Assembly: GCA_036250225.1 (NCBI GenBank)
Contig: JAPZLL010000052.1
Span: 62,001 to 126,000, forward strand
Origin: Cercophora sp. LCS_1
Taxonomy: Eukaryota; Ascomycota; Sordariomycetes; Sordariales; Lasiosphaeriaceae
DNA length: 64,000 bases
Direction: 5' to 3'
Translations under genes and position numbers: made by a program
The notes under the pieces: generated by a model
What the model was told of the DNA's origin: nothing
The model's input: only the letters and a program-made list of their open reading frames with translations
Databases searched by the model: none
Shown: piece by piece, positions 23,909-37,085 of the stretch
Layout: the number at the start of each line of letters is the position of its first letter
Numbering within the stretch: the first letter of the stretch is position 1

Positions 23909-26900
23909 CTATGCATAAGCCGCCCAACCTGCAAACAGTTAGTTAGAACGCGGCTTGAATACATCGGATAAGCCTTACCAGAATACAACACAGCCAGGTT
24001 TCTTTCGTCGGTGGCCTGATTGATTAGATCGTTGACCGTCGCCATCACGCTGAGCGTTTTCGACAGCTTCTTCCTGACCACCTCGAGGGCTCGATCAGCC
24101 TCGCTTGGCTCGTTGGCATTCCTCTTACTCTCCACGTCTGCCTGCTCATCCATCTCATCGTCTCCGCGAGCATTCTGTAGCTTTGCCATGCGCACAGGTG
24201 AGATCGACCAGCTGTACAGCGGATCGTACCGCAACACGTCTAGGATGGTCATGATGGAGTAAGTTTCCTCCCTGAGTGCATCCAGAGTAAACTCGCAGCA
24301 ACGCCGGAACACGCCCTCAGTCTTGGTGATGCCCATGCCATCCACAATGTCTCTTGTCAATCGGAACGGAACTAGCTCTGGTACGGGGAGGACACGGCCC
24401 ATCTCAAACGCCACGCCTAGATCAATGTGGACAACCTCGCCAGTGGACTTGTCGAGCAGAATGTTGTGTCCGTGTCGGTCTCCAAGACCCAAAACATGGC
24501 CGAGCATTGAGATGGCAGCTGTCGTGCGAGTGTAGTTTGTGCGGCGAGCAAACCACTCATCCGGATCGGGGAAGTGCTCCATGAAGAAGTAGCGCATTAC
24601 GGGGTGGAACTTGTCGGTCACCTTGCGGTAGACGGAGACCCGTGTGTCGGTTGACTTGGTCTGGGCGTTTGAGATTTCCTTCCTGCACTGCGATCCCTTG
24701 AGGTCTTTGGGGTAGTATTTCTCGTGCGCCGGCATCAAGTATTCGTGAAGAGGAATCGTGTCAGGGACGAACTCGATGAGGCCAGACGACGCAGTGAGTG
24801 GCAGGACCTTGTATGTCCGGATCCCGAGGTTTCGCTGCCTGGTCGTTCTGTGCAGCTTGAGAAGTTCCGACACAGCAGCAAACACCTGCTCCATGATAGC
24901 GTCCTGGCGGAGATCATCATTGCCTCCTTTGACCAATTGCTTGTACCGTTTCCCATCCGTGCCGACTGCCGTGATGATTTTCGGAGCGCTGACACCACCA
25001 GCAATGGTCATCTCGGGCTCGAACTTCTGGATCAACGGGACGTTGGAGTAATCCAGCGTAGCCGAGAGCCCGATCTGCATCGTTGGAGGTGGGATCTTGT
25101 ACTTGGAGACGGTGCTTTGAAGGCTGTATGCAGCTGAGACGTCTTTCATTGCCATTCTCGCGCCCTGTTTGTACTTGTTAGGGTCACGATCAACGGCGAG
25201 AGCATGGTAAGCCCGGTTAGTCTGGTCAATAGCCGGCCAAACCGTGGACACCTTTTCAGACTTGACGAGCGCCTTCGAAATCCGATCTGTTGCCCTTTGG
25301 CGCGACACAGCCACCTCATCGTCCTTATTTACCCTCGACCTTGCTCCCGACCATATCTGGTACATCCCATGGTAAGGATGTTCAACGCAGATGCGGAAAA
25401 TCACCTCAATCAAGGTCTTTTGGAAGGCATTACCGTGATCCTGGAGTCGAGACGACAGCTGGTTCATCAACGGAGCGAGTTTCCGTGTCGGAACCTTGCT
25501 GATGTGCTTCTTGACCGTCTCGTTTGTGCTATCCTCCTCAGAACGCTCCAGCCACAGAGCAGTGAAACGCAACGAGTCGTTATTGTGCTCATCTGAAGCG
25601 GCGAGTGAGAGCATGTAGTTCTCCAGACATAGTCTCACAAACTCTGCCCTTGTCTGTTCCATGCGCCGCAGTTCCTGCTCGTCGAGGTCGAGCCATTGCT
25701 TGGCTTTCGCAAGGTGGCTAGCGTACCGGTGTTTCTGTTGGGAGTCTCGGGAGCTCGCCATGAGGGCCTTCAGCTGGTGGACTTCCTCGCTTTTGCCCTT
25801 TTTCAGGTGCTGAAGACGCGCTAGGTCTTCTAGGTTGTCGGGATTCTGAAGCTGGCTATCGCAGAACATGGCGAACTGATGGAACACACGGCCGGAATCC
25901 ACGCCTTCATTGCGTCCCCGGAGCTCTTTCAGAGCAGGCTCGAGATATTTCTTCTGGATGCTGTCTGGACTCTCCAGTCGGGCGACCGATATTTGATGCC
26001 CAATCTTGGATAGGAGGTCCGATCTGCTCACCGCGACCATCTGTCTCTTTAGCAACCCATCCTTATCAATGCTCTGAAGCATGCGGATCGACGAGATCAT
26101 CTCGCCCTGATCCCACAGCGCATTTGCCGCTTCAACCTGGATAGCTGCGTCCACGCCAAGTCCCAGTATCTCACTAGGTCGTATCAGGGATGTGAGGCGT
26201 GTCGACAGGTTCAGCGTCTCCTGATGAGCACGATGGAAGCGGTATACATCTGCGGCAAGGAGCATGCCCCGGACTTGGAACAGGCGAGCATCTGCCTTGG
26301 ACACTGCTGGTGGTCGGGACCCGTTGTCTTTGCTCCATATGCTCAACGATGTCTCTCTGCACGAGAGAACTTGACTCACGTCGTCGTAACTCTTGCTCAT
26401 CATCCACTTTGTCCGCTTCTCAAATAGCTTGAGGATGTTCTTTAAGTCCTGGTTGTCAGAGACATCGACAAGATCGTCGAGTTCGGTCAAGGTAGCAAGA
26501 GCACCGAGTTGGTGCCGCAGGCTCGATGGGTTGTGGCTGCGGCTGGTCATCTGCCGAACTGTGTTTGCAAGCCCTTCGTAGATGGCAGCTTTGGCAGCCT
26601 TGGAATCGGCGGCCTGGTTCAAACCTTGGTAGGCTTTGTAAACAGTGACAGCCCAGTTTTCACTGTGGGCAGGGGCTGGAAGATTCCACTTTTCCAATCT
26701 TCGTGCGGTTGTGAAGGCAGCGTCCAAAGAGGACGACGAGCCGCCCGTGGCTTGTTGGACTTCTAAAAGCGAGTTTGACAGTCCAGCAAGGCCCAGATTG
26801 CTCAGCGACCGGATAAGGGCATTTGCGTCCTGTCCCGCCATGGGCGCTCTATTTCGCAAGTGCGTGTCATATTCAGCACCCCTGAACGCAAGACTTTTAC

Positions 26901-29900
26901 TCCCATCGTTTTCATATTCTAGGCGAGCACGGACAGCCCCGAGTGATGCATCTTGCTCAAGGCCATAATAGGCATCTGGATCATCGATGTTTTCGAATAT
27001 GTCGAGCAGAACTTCTGTGGCATCTTCTGTGTTCGCCGCCGAGGAACGTCGAGAGGCTCGAGCGGACTCAGAGAAAGCCAACTCGGCAAAGAGAAGGGCG
27101 ACTTTGTTCATGCCGCACCGCGTTGCAGTGGCCGCTGCGGTCGGTAGGCTGACCTCTAACCACTGGTTTCGGTCCGCGATCGAGCCCTCTTTCCTCCCGA
27201 TCCGTTGGGTTCTCAAATACAATATCGTATTCAAGAGCAGCTTTTGGTTCTCTTTGGCGGCAGGTGATGTGGCTGTGAGCCACTTCTTGAGTCCATCGGA
27301 AAGCATCCGTTTCGCTGCTTGTGAGCCCTCTAACTGGTTGGCCAGGGCCAGGTGAGCGACAAAAGGAAAGGCCTTCTCTGCGAACCCTTTTACCAGTGTG
27401 AGAATTGGAGGCAAAATCCTAAGCATTGGGACCTCGGCTGCGGACATCGCCAGCAGGGTGGTAACTTGCTGTGCCCACTTCGGGTGTTCGAGGCTCTTTT
27501 CTGCGAAGAGGTCCGTCCCAGTGGGCTTTTCCACCTCATAGTAGTCCGTCTTGGGTGTGAGATACTGGTCCCAGTTCGACGATTCCTGCAGAGATATCGA
27601 TAAGCTCTTACTACAAGCGTAGAGTAAGTCTGGGTCTTCATCGGTTGTGGCATCCGTGACGACGGCGCGGAGTGCAGCTTCCGCCAGCCCGGCCGTACGG
27701 CGGTGGCTGCTGGTTGTCAGAGCCTGCAAAAGTGTGAGAATTGCTTCTCCTGAGCCGCTGTTCCCGGGTGACAGACGGCGGTATTCTTCCAGCTGTGATT
27801 CTCGAAGAAGTCCCTGGGGGACCTCACCACAGGCTGCGAACGATCGACCCAACACACGCCCAGCCCACGACATGTATTCGTCGCTCAGCTTTGGATAGCT
27901 GCAGCTTCTCCATACGGCGGCTGCGTAATCCATGGCTTCTTCGTCAGTGCCAATGATGTCTCTCTGACTAGCAGGGGGTTCTTTGAACTGGCCACAAAGC
28001 ATCGAGAATGCAACACTCCGGGAAGGTTCATTCAACAGTTGTTTGTCACGGTTCCAGTCCTTCAGAATTTCAAGGAGGAGATTGCTCGCATCATCGTCTT
28101 TCTCGGCGGTGCCCTTCATGTAGTAGCTTGCTGCGGGCTTCGTAATGGCCTGGAATGCCCGCCTCAATTCCGCTTCGGAGAATGGGGAAACGTATTGCAG
28201 CAGGTATTTGCGGAACCAGTCATGGAAGTCTTGGGCTTTGGACTTGGTGGCCTTGAACTGCGACTCCTGCGTTGTGCTTGACTGACTGGACTCGATGAAG
28301 ATTCGAAGGTCGGCGAAACTGGTCAGCGCGTACCCAGCGAAGAATGAGGGGACCTTGGTTAGATGCGCTTCTCCCTTAATAATCAGGTATTTGGCGATCC
28401 CCAATGCGTCATCTGCACACTCAGGATCCAGGAAGAAGTCCCGGGTCGAGTATAGAAGCATTTCTAGAGGGTATGAAGAGAGGGCCTTGTCGCCGGCCAT
28501 GCAGATGAGTACCCGGATCTTGCGGAGGACAGAGCACGCGTGTAGCGGCCCCAACGCAGGGTGGATCGTGTTGAGAAGAGAACGAGCCACGAACACGATC
28601 AGGGCAGGCGTCCAAATATCACCCAGCTGTATATTCGTGCGGCTGTAAAGATGTAGAATCTCCCGGTGGAGATACTTGGCCTTGAACATGGGCTGCTGGT
28701 TGGGCGGAAGGTCCGCATCAAGGAACCCGTATTCTTTGATTTGCGCCATGATCTTTTCAGCATACTTGAATCTTTCGTCCTTCCCAAAGGCTCTCTCAAT
28801 GGGGTCCTCTTGGTCGAAGATGTCGAAAAATGTTGCGACAATGTCGGCCAAATTGATCTGGATGTTATCAAAGAACTTTTCGTTTCCAAGGATCTTTCGA
28901 ACCCGAGTCTCGCCAGCGACATGCCCTGGCGTATTCGCCGGTACGCTGATGTCGTGGGCAATGCTGTATGCCATGATCTTGGTGAAGCTCTGCTGGATCA
29001 TATCTTCTGCGCTTATACCCAGGATTCCTGCCAAGTCGAGAGCCTCCTTTTCTTGGCCTCGCATAATCAGGATGGCAACTGCCTCTGTCCGAGCTTTGAG
29101 CAACAGGTCTTGGAGGCTTGAAAACCCGAAAATCGCAAACGGGATCTCCTCTATTGGGTCATTTTCTAGCCACGTGTAGAGAATCTGGGGCGCAAAGAGA
29201 GAAAAGAGCTCCTTAGGGTTGTCGAGGCCCAGTGTTCTCGACAGCCGTTCTACACAACTTGTTGCGTATCTGGCGGATTGGGCAATCTTTCCTGGGGTCT
29301 CGAAGATATGGTAAATGCATCTCCTGAGCAGCGTAGGCCAGCTGCAGGCCAGCTCCGCAAGAGCCCAAAGCCGGAAGGCAATACCCTCGGAGTCATCAGA
29401 GTCGGTAGGAAGCTTCTCCAAGACATCAACGAATATGGCGTCGTGGGTCTTCAATACATACCACCCGAAAAGTGTGGGTAGTGTACGTCCGATGAAGAAT
29501 TTCACCTCCATTGGCCCATCCTGAAGTATATTAAACAACGTGGACCGGGACGAAGGTAGCTTCAGCGTTGCAGCGTAGGACGGGCTTGTCTCAATGAGCT
29601 TGAAGAGAAGCTTGGAAAACGAGACCTGAGTAGCTGCGGACATTATGTTCTTGGACAAGGCATTTTTCACCAAGTACCAATACAAGTCGCCACCCAAACC
29701 CGGGAGGGGATCGTCCTTGCTGGTGTCATCGGTCCACGAACTGGTAAAGTGGCCCAGGGTGTCGATGCACGTAACCAACGAGACTTCGCAGCACGCAAGT
29801 TGATCTTCGCCGATGATAACACCGACGCGTTCCAGAATGAGAGCTTGTGAGTCCCAGGGCGTAATCCGAAAACACGTGAAGAGCTCGTTCATGAACAGTC

Positions 29901-32900
29901 GACATTGAAGAAACTGTTCTTTGGGGAGGTGCACCAACCGTTCTGCAAATTCCTCCGGGACCCGTCCGATCGAACCCTCGTCTGTTCGGACGATGTCCAG
30001 AAGATGTATTCGGAGAGAGGTCTCGAGGTAAAAGGCTTCGGGAGTGTGACCCAGCCATATATCTCTCCTCGCCAGAGACCTTCCTTTCAACTTTGCGCTG
30101 CTCTGACTTGTCTGTGAGTCGAATTCATCGTCGATGTCCATATCGTCCGGGTTTCGGTCCGGGGAATCTCCCTTCTCTTTGTCCCGCAGGACTTGAGAGA
30201 GCGTTTTGACCAGAGCCACCAACGGCTGCCTCTCCCGACGCCAAATCGCAACCTGCTCAGTGTCTAACGGAGGCAGATAACAAGAAGCGAGCCGCAAGAT
30301 TGTGTTGAGATAGGACTCGCTATCGGGAGAACTTAGGGCTGCCTTGAGACTTGCGTCGATGATACCGAAAATCCCTTGACCGAGCTCCTGACAGGTCTGG
30401 GCGCCGAGGTTGGCAAAGTCTTGAAGCAGGAGCAAACCTGCGAGCGAGACAGCAAAGACGCTCCGTAGCCTATCGGCAGAAATAGGGGCAATGTTTTCCC
30501 CTCCCCGCTTTTGCCATGCTTCGGTCATCTGCAGGGTCTCCTGGATTTTGGGAAAGATGAGTTCGGAGATCAACTTTTTGGTTGCATGGGACTCGGTTTG
30601 ATCGGCCTCCGGTCTCTGTTCAGATGATACCGTGCTGGGCTGATGAGACGAAGGGAAGACTGCCGGCGCATCTTCATCCCCTAGGAGCAAAAGATACCGT
30701 GCCATCTTATTGTAGTCCCGTTGGCTAAGCCAGAATTGGGAAATAGAACCCCCAAACACACGGAGTGGTACTGCCATGTAGAGGGGCGGCAATCCAGCGC
30801 ATACTCGCAGAAGAGACACGATGTCGAATGGAGTTGCGTGTTCCGCGTGCGTTGATGCAAAGGCAGAGTCGACCGGATTCCATTTAACAAAAACCCAGCG
30901 AGTGATGTGGCTTGCTGTTGCCTGGCTAGCGTTGGGGAAAAGTATGTTGCGGAGGCGCAACAAGGTCGACATCAGCGTCAAGGAAGAGTCGACAAGAACT
31001 GCAGGTCCACTGATATCAGCAGTAGTGATCATCAGTGTCAAGTCCTCACTAAGTTCCTGCCTGATGACAAGCTCTGCTTTCAACATGGATTTAAGAAGTA
31101 CACAGGCAGCCCGTGTAACTGACGGGAGGCTCAGGGAGCGCACTGTCTGCTGCCAGATCTGCTTCCACTGTGACGAAAGGGACGAATCCCGGGACTGTTC
31201 GTGGGCAGCAACACTGGCATACGCGAGCATTCCCCACGATGCTGTTGCATTCTGCTTAGCCGGCATGCACCTTGCCACGTCGGCTAGGATTTGGGTAGTC
31301 TCCTCTAGGGAGAGTTGTTTCAGCTTGAGCAGAAATGGTATCAGCTGGAGACTAGTGAGCTGAACCGCTGGGTCCTGGGATAGCATCTTCTGGTGGAGCC
31401 GATTTGGATTGCTGACAACCCGTCTCCGTTTCCGAGGTTGGTCAACTTCAGGTTCTGTAAGTGCGTGATCCCTACCGGTGGTCCTCGAGAATATCGCCTC
31501 CAAGATTGCCAGGTTCTCCAGGAGGGCCCAATTCTGCTCGGCTGATTGGTTGAACGGACGAAGGAACGAGACGGCAGTGCATGGGTGACCCTCAGGGAGA
31601 CGCATACCGCTGAAACTGAGGTCGTCCAGCAGCAGCCGAGCCCGCTCCTCTCGTCTTGAATATTCAGACCATAAGGCGTCAATGAGCTCTTCAGTGTCTT
31701 CACGGAGCAAGTCATCTGGGGCCTCCCGCAACAGTGCCTCGAGATAGAGATGGATCGCGTAGATTGTCTTGAGCATCTCATCTCTGATCGAGTTGAGCAT
31801 TGCATCGCGCGAAAGACTTCGGGGTTGCCACCAGTATGAAAGAAGTGGGACCAAGGACCGTGTCAGTTTCTTGGTAAGGGCGACATCTTCGGCTTGCACA
31901 CGGCAGAATATGTGGGTGATGGCGGAGAGGGCAGCCTTTTGGAGCTCACCGATTTTCATTTGCCGGAGCTGAAGAATTGCTAAGACGACTCCGGAGACTT
32001 TGTCGGCTCTTCGCAGAACGGGGGCATTTGGCGACGATACCAGAGATTCGAGGCACAGAAGAAGCTCCAAGGCCAGCTGGCCCCCTATCTGGTTGTTTGT
32101 TGCCTGTGGCACACCCACTGATTTAGACCTTGACGTGCTTCCTGGCGCAGGAGATCCCCTTGATCCACTTCCGCTTTCTCGGTCGCCTGTCTCGAGATAC
32201 CGCGAAAGTGCTTCCACGCAGAAATCGGCACATATTTCCCAGCCTTCGCCCGAGAGAGTCGACAGGCTTTCGACATTGGCTGGAACATCCAAGAAGGTAC
32301 TCAGGGCCTTGATATAGTCCTTGAGCAGTGGTGCGATGTAGGTATCCTCTGGGCCTGGAAGAACCTGCGTAATGTGATCAATGATGGCTCTGGCGGTCTT
32401 CCGCTTAATCCTATTAGCACCATGGCGGACTGCAAGACGCAGTGCCTCGGCGCATTTCTCCAACCGTGACGCGCTGGTGGCCATGCTTGTTTTTGTTGCC
32501 TTTTTCTGCGTGCCAAAGTACACCTCCTTCTCGAGGAGAGTGCACCGGAAAAGGGCTTCATAGATGGAGTGGTATGTCTTGTCGTCAAATACTCCCTTTG
32601 GTTGAGTTGCCCTTTCGGCAGTTTTGAAGTGGGTCAAAAGATCTGTAAACTGTCAGTTGAATCTCGGGGGGAAAAGTACGATAAGAACACTGCAGACGTA
32701 CTTTCAACTGCCTCTTTTCTTGTTGTTGCTGAGGAGCTGACAAGGAGCCCTACAGTATGTTGTTAGCCAGTCAGGTCCCTAACATAAAGGATCGCGCCCG
32801 TCGAGGCCATTTGAAGGTATCAACTGCTTCAATGTGGGGATTTTTGTCGCCCGTTTGACAGTGAACGATTGTGTGTAGAGGGATGAGAAGTTTTAACTTA

Positions 32901-32956
32901 CCGGCGATCTCCTTAAGGCTCGCCGGTTCGGCGTATGCTCTCCCACGAGGCGGCAT
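23909..32956 (-). CDS. tel1: Tel1/ATM checkpoint kinase
   Basis: Four exons: 32902-32956, 32702-32749, 23979-32642 and 23909-23928. All phases agree, giving 2,928 aa. The N-terminal TAN-like region (LKEIAGLLVSSSATTRKEAV and after) is split by two introns. Long HEAT-type helical repeats follow, then a FAT region. The PI3K-like kinase domain is at about residues 2,580-2,850, with GGNDDLRQDAIMEQVF, the catalytic GLGDRHGHNILLD (Asp about 2,756) and VHIDLGVAFEMG. The last 20-nt exon completes the FATC end, LAVLYSGWAAYA. The family phosphorylates S/T-Q sites at double-strand breaks after recruitment by Mre11-Rad50-Nbs1 and maintains telomeres. The Neurospora orthologue is mus-21. The gene is divergent from DNA ligase I. 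Confidence 0.95.
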
Positions 32957-33576
32957 TGTGGTGGTTTGTGGAAGTGGAAAAGGAAGAGGAAGAACCGTGA
33001 AGGAGAAGAGGGAAGAAAGAAAAGGCCTCGCGTCGCCTGGTATAATTTCCCACTGTTGTCTGGTCGTTTATGAAAGCGCTGGAGAACTCAAGTGCTCCTG
33101 CCCAATTCGAATCGCGAGTTCCATACGTTCTTGTTTCCAAAGCCTGGGGTTGCTCGTCCGAACTTCTTGTTGTCAGCTTGTTTCCCTCAACAATTGTACA
33201 ATAATAACACATATTGGACTGAAAACCTCACCACTCAAGTAAACCTCCTGATATTAGTTTCCTGCCAACATGAGGTTGGATTCAACATTCATTGGTTGAT
33301 TGACACACAGCTGGGAAACGAAAAACACATCCATGTCATTGCTTCAACTCGTATTCCTTACAATTGGCCATCAATATTATTGGCCAAGGTTGACGTGGTT
33401 GAATACCGGCGTTGCGCTACAGCTACGGCTCGGAGGAGCTCACTGTTGACGGTTCCATCTCGGTTTCCACCTCAACGTCGCCAATTTCGCAGCTCGATGC
33501 GAGGAGCTATGACCACACAGCCCCTGTCAGGATGAGGTATCCGGATGAAGGCTGCACTCGAAGAAGCCTCGCAGTT

Positions 33577-33584
33577 TATCGATA
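33577..33584. promoter_or_regulatory. TATCGATA palindrome between tel1 and lig1
   Basis: Eight-base palindrome with the same core as the sites upstream of cul4 and between the CLC and neurochondrin genes. Function inferred. Confidence 0.3.
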
Positions 33585-33765
33585 GAAACTCAACGGATAG
33601 GAGATGAAAGGATATAGAATGCATTCGACTCATAGCTTTGCTGTTCAAGGGGCATTGAGAACATCTCGTCATCACGCCTTGCGTTCCGGTCCTCCAGGCA
33701 TCAAGGTGCTCGGATGGATCAGATTGTCGTGGGGGTGGGTCCAGAGCATGTGACCGTGTCACTTT

Positions 33766-33798
33766 ACGCGACCTTTTCCGCGCTGCTGCCTCACGAAA
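33766..33798 (+). promoter_or_regulatory. Candidate G1/S cell-cycle elements upstream of lig1
   Basis: ACGCGA (33766-33771) and CACGAAA (33792-33798) lie 180-212 bp upstream of the ligase ATG. They resemble the MBF (ACGCGT) and SBF (CACGAAA) sites that drive G1/S genes in yeasts, where the ligase gene CDC9 is such a target. The match is suggestive only; the sites are short. Confidence 0.4.
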
Positions 33799-33977
33799 GT
33801 CGCGTACTGAGCGCGTCAGCGACGTGATTGGCCTCGAGCGAACAACGGGAGTCCCTTCCATATCTCAACACCACCACGTCCAAAACCTCCCGTTTCCCTA
33901 ATCTTCCCAGATTTACAACCCTGGCTTCAAGGCAGGTTCTCCGACCTGCATTGAGCGCATCCAGATTCCTGCTCAGA

Positions 33978-36828
33978 ATGGCTCCCAAGCAGGCGACTTT
34001 GGGGTATGTCAAACCCACGCAGACCACTCTGGGGTGCGTAGATACCCTATCTGCGCATCACCAACTTCCCCCACTTTGCGCCATACCAGTCAATTGAGTT
34101 GCATTACTGACGCTATGCGATCAACAGCAAGTTCTTCAGCGCCCCAAATGGTGCGAAGCCCAAGCCCCCAACACAGCAGACAAAATTGTCGTTTTCTACC
34201 AAGCCCAAGCCCGAGAGGAAACCCGCTCCCGAGGAGACCTCGGACAATGAGCATGCTGCAGTTGAGGAGAAGTCAACTCCCAAGAAAATAAAGGGCGAGA
34301 GCGCCAAAGAGAACATAGAGCCAGAGCCCGTTACAAAGGAGACCAAGAAACGAGGCCGCCCGGCTAAGGCGGCTACCAAGGTGTCACCAGTCAAGAAAGA
34401 GGGGGAAGAATCCGCCGATGATGCTGAGGAGGTTGAGGAAGCCCCCGCAAGCAAGCGGGTGAGGAAGGGCCGTCGTGTCATCGAGGAGGACGAGGATGAA
34501 GACATGGAAGATGCACCCCCTGCCAAGCCTTCACCACGGAAGCAAGCAGCAAAGCCCAAGATGTCCGCACCCAAAGCCAAAGTCAAGAAGGAGGAAGAGG
34601 CCAAAACTGCAGCGGTGAAAAAGGAAGAGGCCGAGTCTGCCTCCGAGGCAGAGGAAGAACCCGAAGAGGATGAAGAGGACGACGAAGAGAAGGAGGAGGT
34701 TGCTGCGAAAGTGCGCAAGACCGTCCAAGCCGTCCTCAAGTCGACAAACAAAGACCCATACCCAGATTGGGAGCCAGGCGCGCCGGTACCCTATGCTGCT
34801 CTCTGCACGACCTTCTCCTTGATCGAGCTCACTACCAAACGTCTGATTATCATGGAGCATTGTTCCTTGTTTCTGCGCCAAGTTATGAGGCTTACCCCGG
34901 ACGATCTCCTCCCAACCGTCCTCCTGATGATCAACAAGCTTGCCCCGGACTACGCCGGTATTGAGCTGGGCATCGGCGAGTCCCTGATTATCAAAGCGAT
35001 CGGTGAGGCGACTGGCCGCGCGCCGAACGTTGTCAAAGCAGACCAAAAGGAAGTCGGCGATCTCGGCCTGGTCGCTGTGAAGTCAAGGGCAAGACAAATG
35101 ACATTGTCCAAGCCTAAGCCGCTGACAGTCCGGGGTGTTCATCAAGGTCTTATGGATATTGCCACCATATCTGGCCAAAAGGCCCAGGGCTCAAAGGTGA
35201 ATGGCATTAAGAGACTTCTCTCAGCGGCTGACGCCGCCAACCCGGGCAAGGTAGACATTACTAAAGATAAGGGCGGCGCTAGTGAGGCCAAGTTCATCGT
35301 GCGCTTTCTCGAAGGCAAGTTGAGGTTGGGTCTTGCGGAGAAAACAGCGCTCGTTTCCCTTGCTCAGGCTGTTGTGGCCCACGAGGCCTCAAAGAAGGGC
35401 ACGGTCCCTAGCACCAGTGACATCGAGAAAGCCGAGTCCATTCTCAAGACTGTCTACAGCGAGCTCCCGAGCTACAACGCCATTATCCCCGCCATGATTG
35501 AACACGGCATCATGAACCTGAGAGAGCACTGCAAGCTACGTCCTGGAGTTCCTCTCAAGCCCATGTTGGCCAAACCCACCAAAGCCATCACCGAGGTTCT
35601 TGATCGATTCGAGAACCAGACCTTTACTTGCGAGTACAAGTACGACGGCGAGAGAGCACAGATACATTACGTTGCTAAGGACGCAGATGAAGAGCTCAGT
35701 CAGTCGATGCCCGATGCGACCAAGGAAGCCGGCCGGGGTGTGGCTTCCATCTTCTCGAGAAATTCAGAAGATCTGTCCAAGAAATACCCCGACATCCTCG
35801 AAAAGCTGCATACCTGGGTCAAGGAGGACACCCGCAGTTTCGTGCTCGACTGCGAGTCCGTGGCGTGGGATGTTGCTGAGAAGAAGGTCCTACCTTTCCA
35901 ACAGCTGATGACCCGCAAGAAGAAGGACGTCAAGGTAGAGGATGTAAAGGTCAAAGTCTGCGTTTTCGCTTTCGATCTACTTTACCTGAACGGCGAGGCT
36001 GTCGTAGAAAAGTCTCTTCGCGAGCGGCGTGAACTCCTTCACAAGGCCTTTGTGCCAACGGAGGGCGAGTTTTCGTTCGCCACATCCATGGATGGCCAGG
36101 AGCTAGAAGAGATCCAGACGTTTCTGGACGAGTCTGTCAAGGCATCTTGCGAAGGTCTCATGGTCAAGATGTTGGACGGCACAGAGAGCGGATACGAGCC
36201 CAGCAAGCGCAGTCGGAACTGGCTCAAGGTAAGCCTACCTACCAAGCCCACACATTCCCAACCCCCAATGTACTGACAATACACCCCGTAGATCAAGAAG
36301 GACTACCTCGCTGGCATCGGTGACTCCCTCGATCTCGTTGTCGTCGGCGCTTACCACGGCAAAGGCAAACGCACCAGTGTTTACGGCGCCTTCCTCCTCG
36401 CCTGCTACAACCCCGGTAATGAGACGTATGAAACCGTGTGCAATATCGGCACAGGCTTTAGCGAACAAGTGCTCGAGGAGCTGCACAAAACACTTTCGGA
36501 GATCGTTATCGACCGCCCCAAGCCGTTTTACTCCCACAGTTCCGGTGGTCAACATCAACCCGATGTCTGGTTCGAGCCGCGCTACGTCTGGGAGGTCAAG
36601 ACGGCCGATCTCACTCTCAGCCCCCGGTACAAGGCCGGTATCAAAGAAGGTGTTGATCCGGCTGGCGAGAAGGGCATCAGTCTGCGGTTCCCGCGCTTCA
36701 TCAAGGTCCGCGACGACAAGAAGCCCGACGAGGCTACGTCGAGCAGACAGGTGGCTGAGATGTACCTGAAGCAGGAGAGCGTGACGAAGAGCAAGGGGCC
36801 GGCAGTGGATGATGATTTCGAGTACTAG
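33978..36828 (+). CDS. lig1: DNA ligase I (ATP-dependent)
   Basis: Three exons: 33978-34033, 34128-36228 and 36292-36828, giving 897 aa. The N-terminus carries a PCNA-binding PIP box, QTTLGKFF, whose codons are split by intron 1. A long acidic and basic disordered region follows (to about residue 215). The DNA-binding domain leads to the nucleotidyltransferase core with KYDGER (adenylated Lys about 523). The OB-fold end includes WLKIKKDYL, created across intron 2, and RFPRFIKVRDDK. The enzyme seals Okazaki-fragment nicks and repair nicks in the nucleus. The only ATG in this frame is 33978, but the frame stays open upstream and encodes a presequence-like stretch. The gene is divergent from tel1 and convergent with the CLC gene (257 bp apart). 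Confidence 0.95.
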
Positions 36829-37085
36829 GACCGTGGTTCTAGACACTCTTTTTGGTGTGTACGTTATCCGGATCAGGACTAGGAACAGTTTGGGAGGCGA
36901 ACTCACGATTTAGCGTGTTTGTACTTGGTAGAAGAATCCCGACAACATGCATGACAAAAGTGGCATGAAGTCTGACCTATTGAACCCCTACAAGTACACG
37001 TTCATGACATCATGCCCGTAATTACCTTACACTTCCCGCATCCATATATTCCCACCAACGCCATAACCCTTGACCCAAAATGACA

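Larger units (their letters stand above)
32957..33977. other. Shared upstream region of tel1 and lig1
   Basis: A 1-kb divergent intergenic region. It contains a TATCGATA palindrome (33577-33584), an inverted repeat TTGGCCA/TGGCCAA at 33364-33387, an ACGCGA site (33766-33771), a CACGAAA site (33792-33798) and an inverted CCAAT (ATTGG, near 33827). In-frame sequence just upstream of the ligase ATG is discussed in the findings. Confidence 0.6.

Noticed and set aside
32643..32956. Possible frameshift at the 5' end of tel1
   Set aside because: Careful reading of the donor at 32701 (GAAA/GTACGT) shows that the three 5' exons join in frame; no error is needed.
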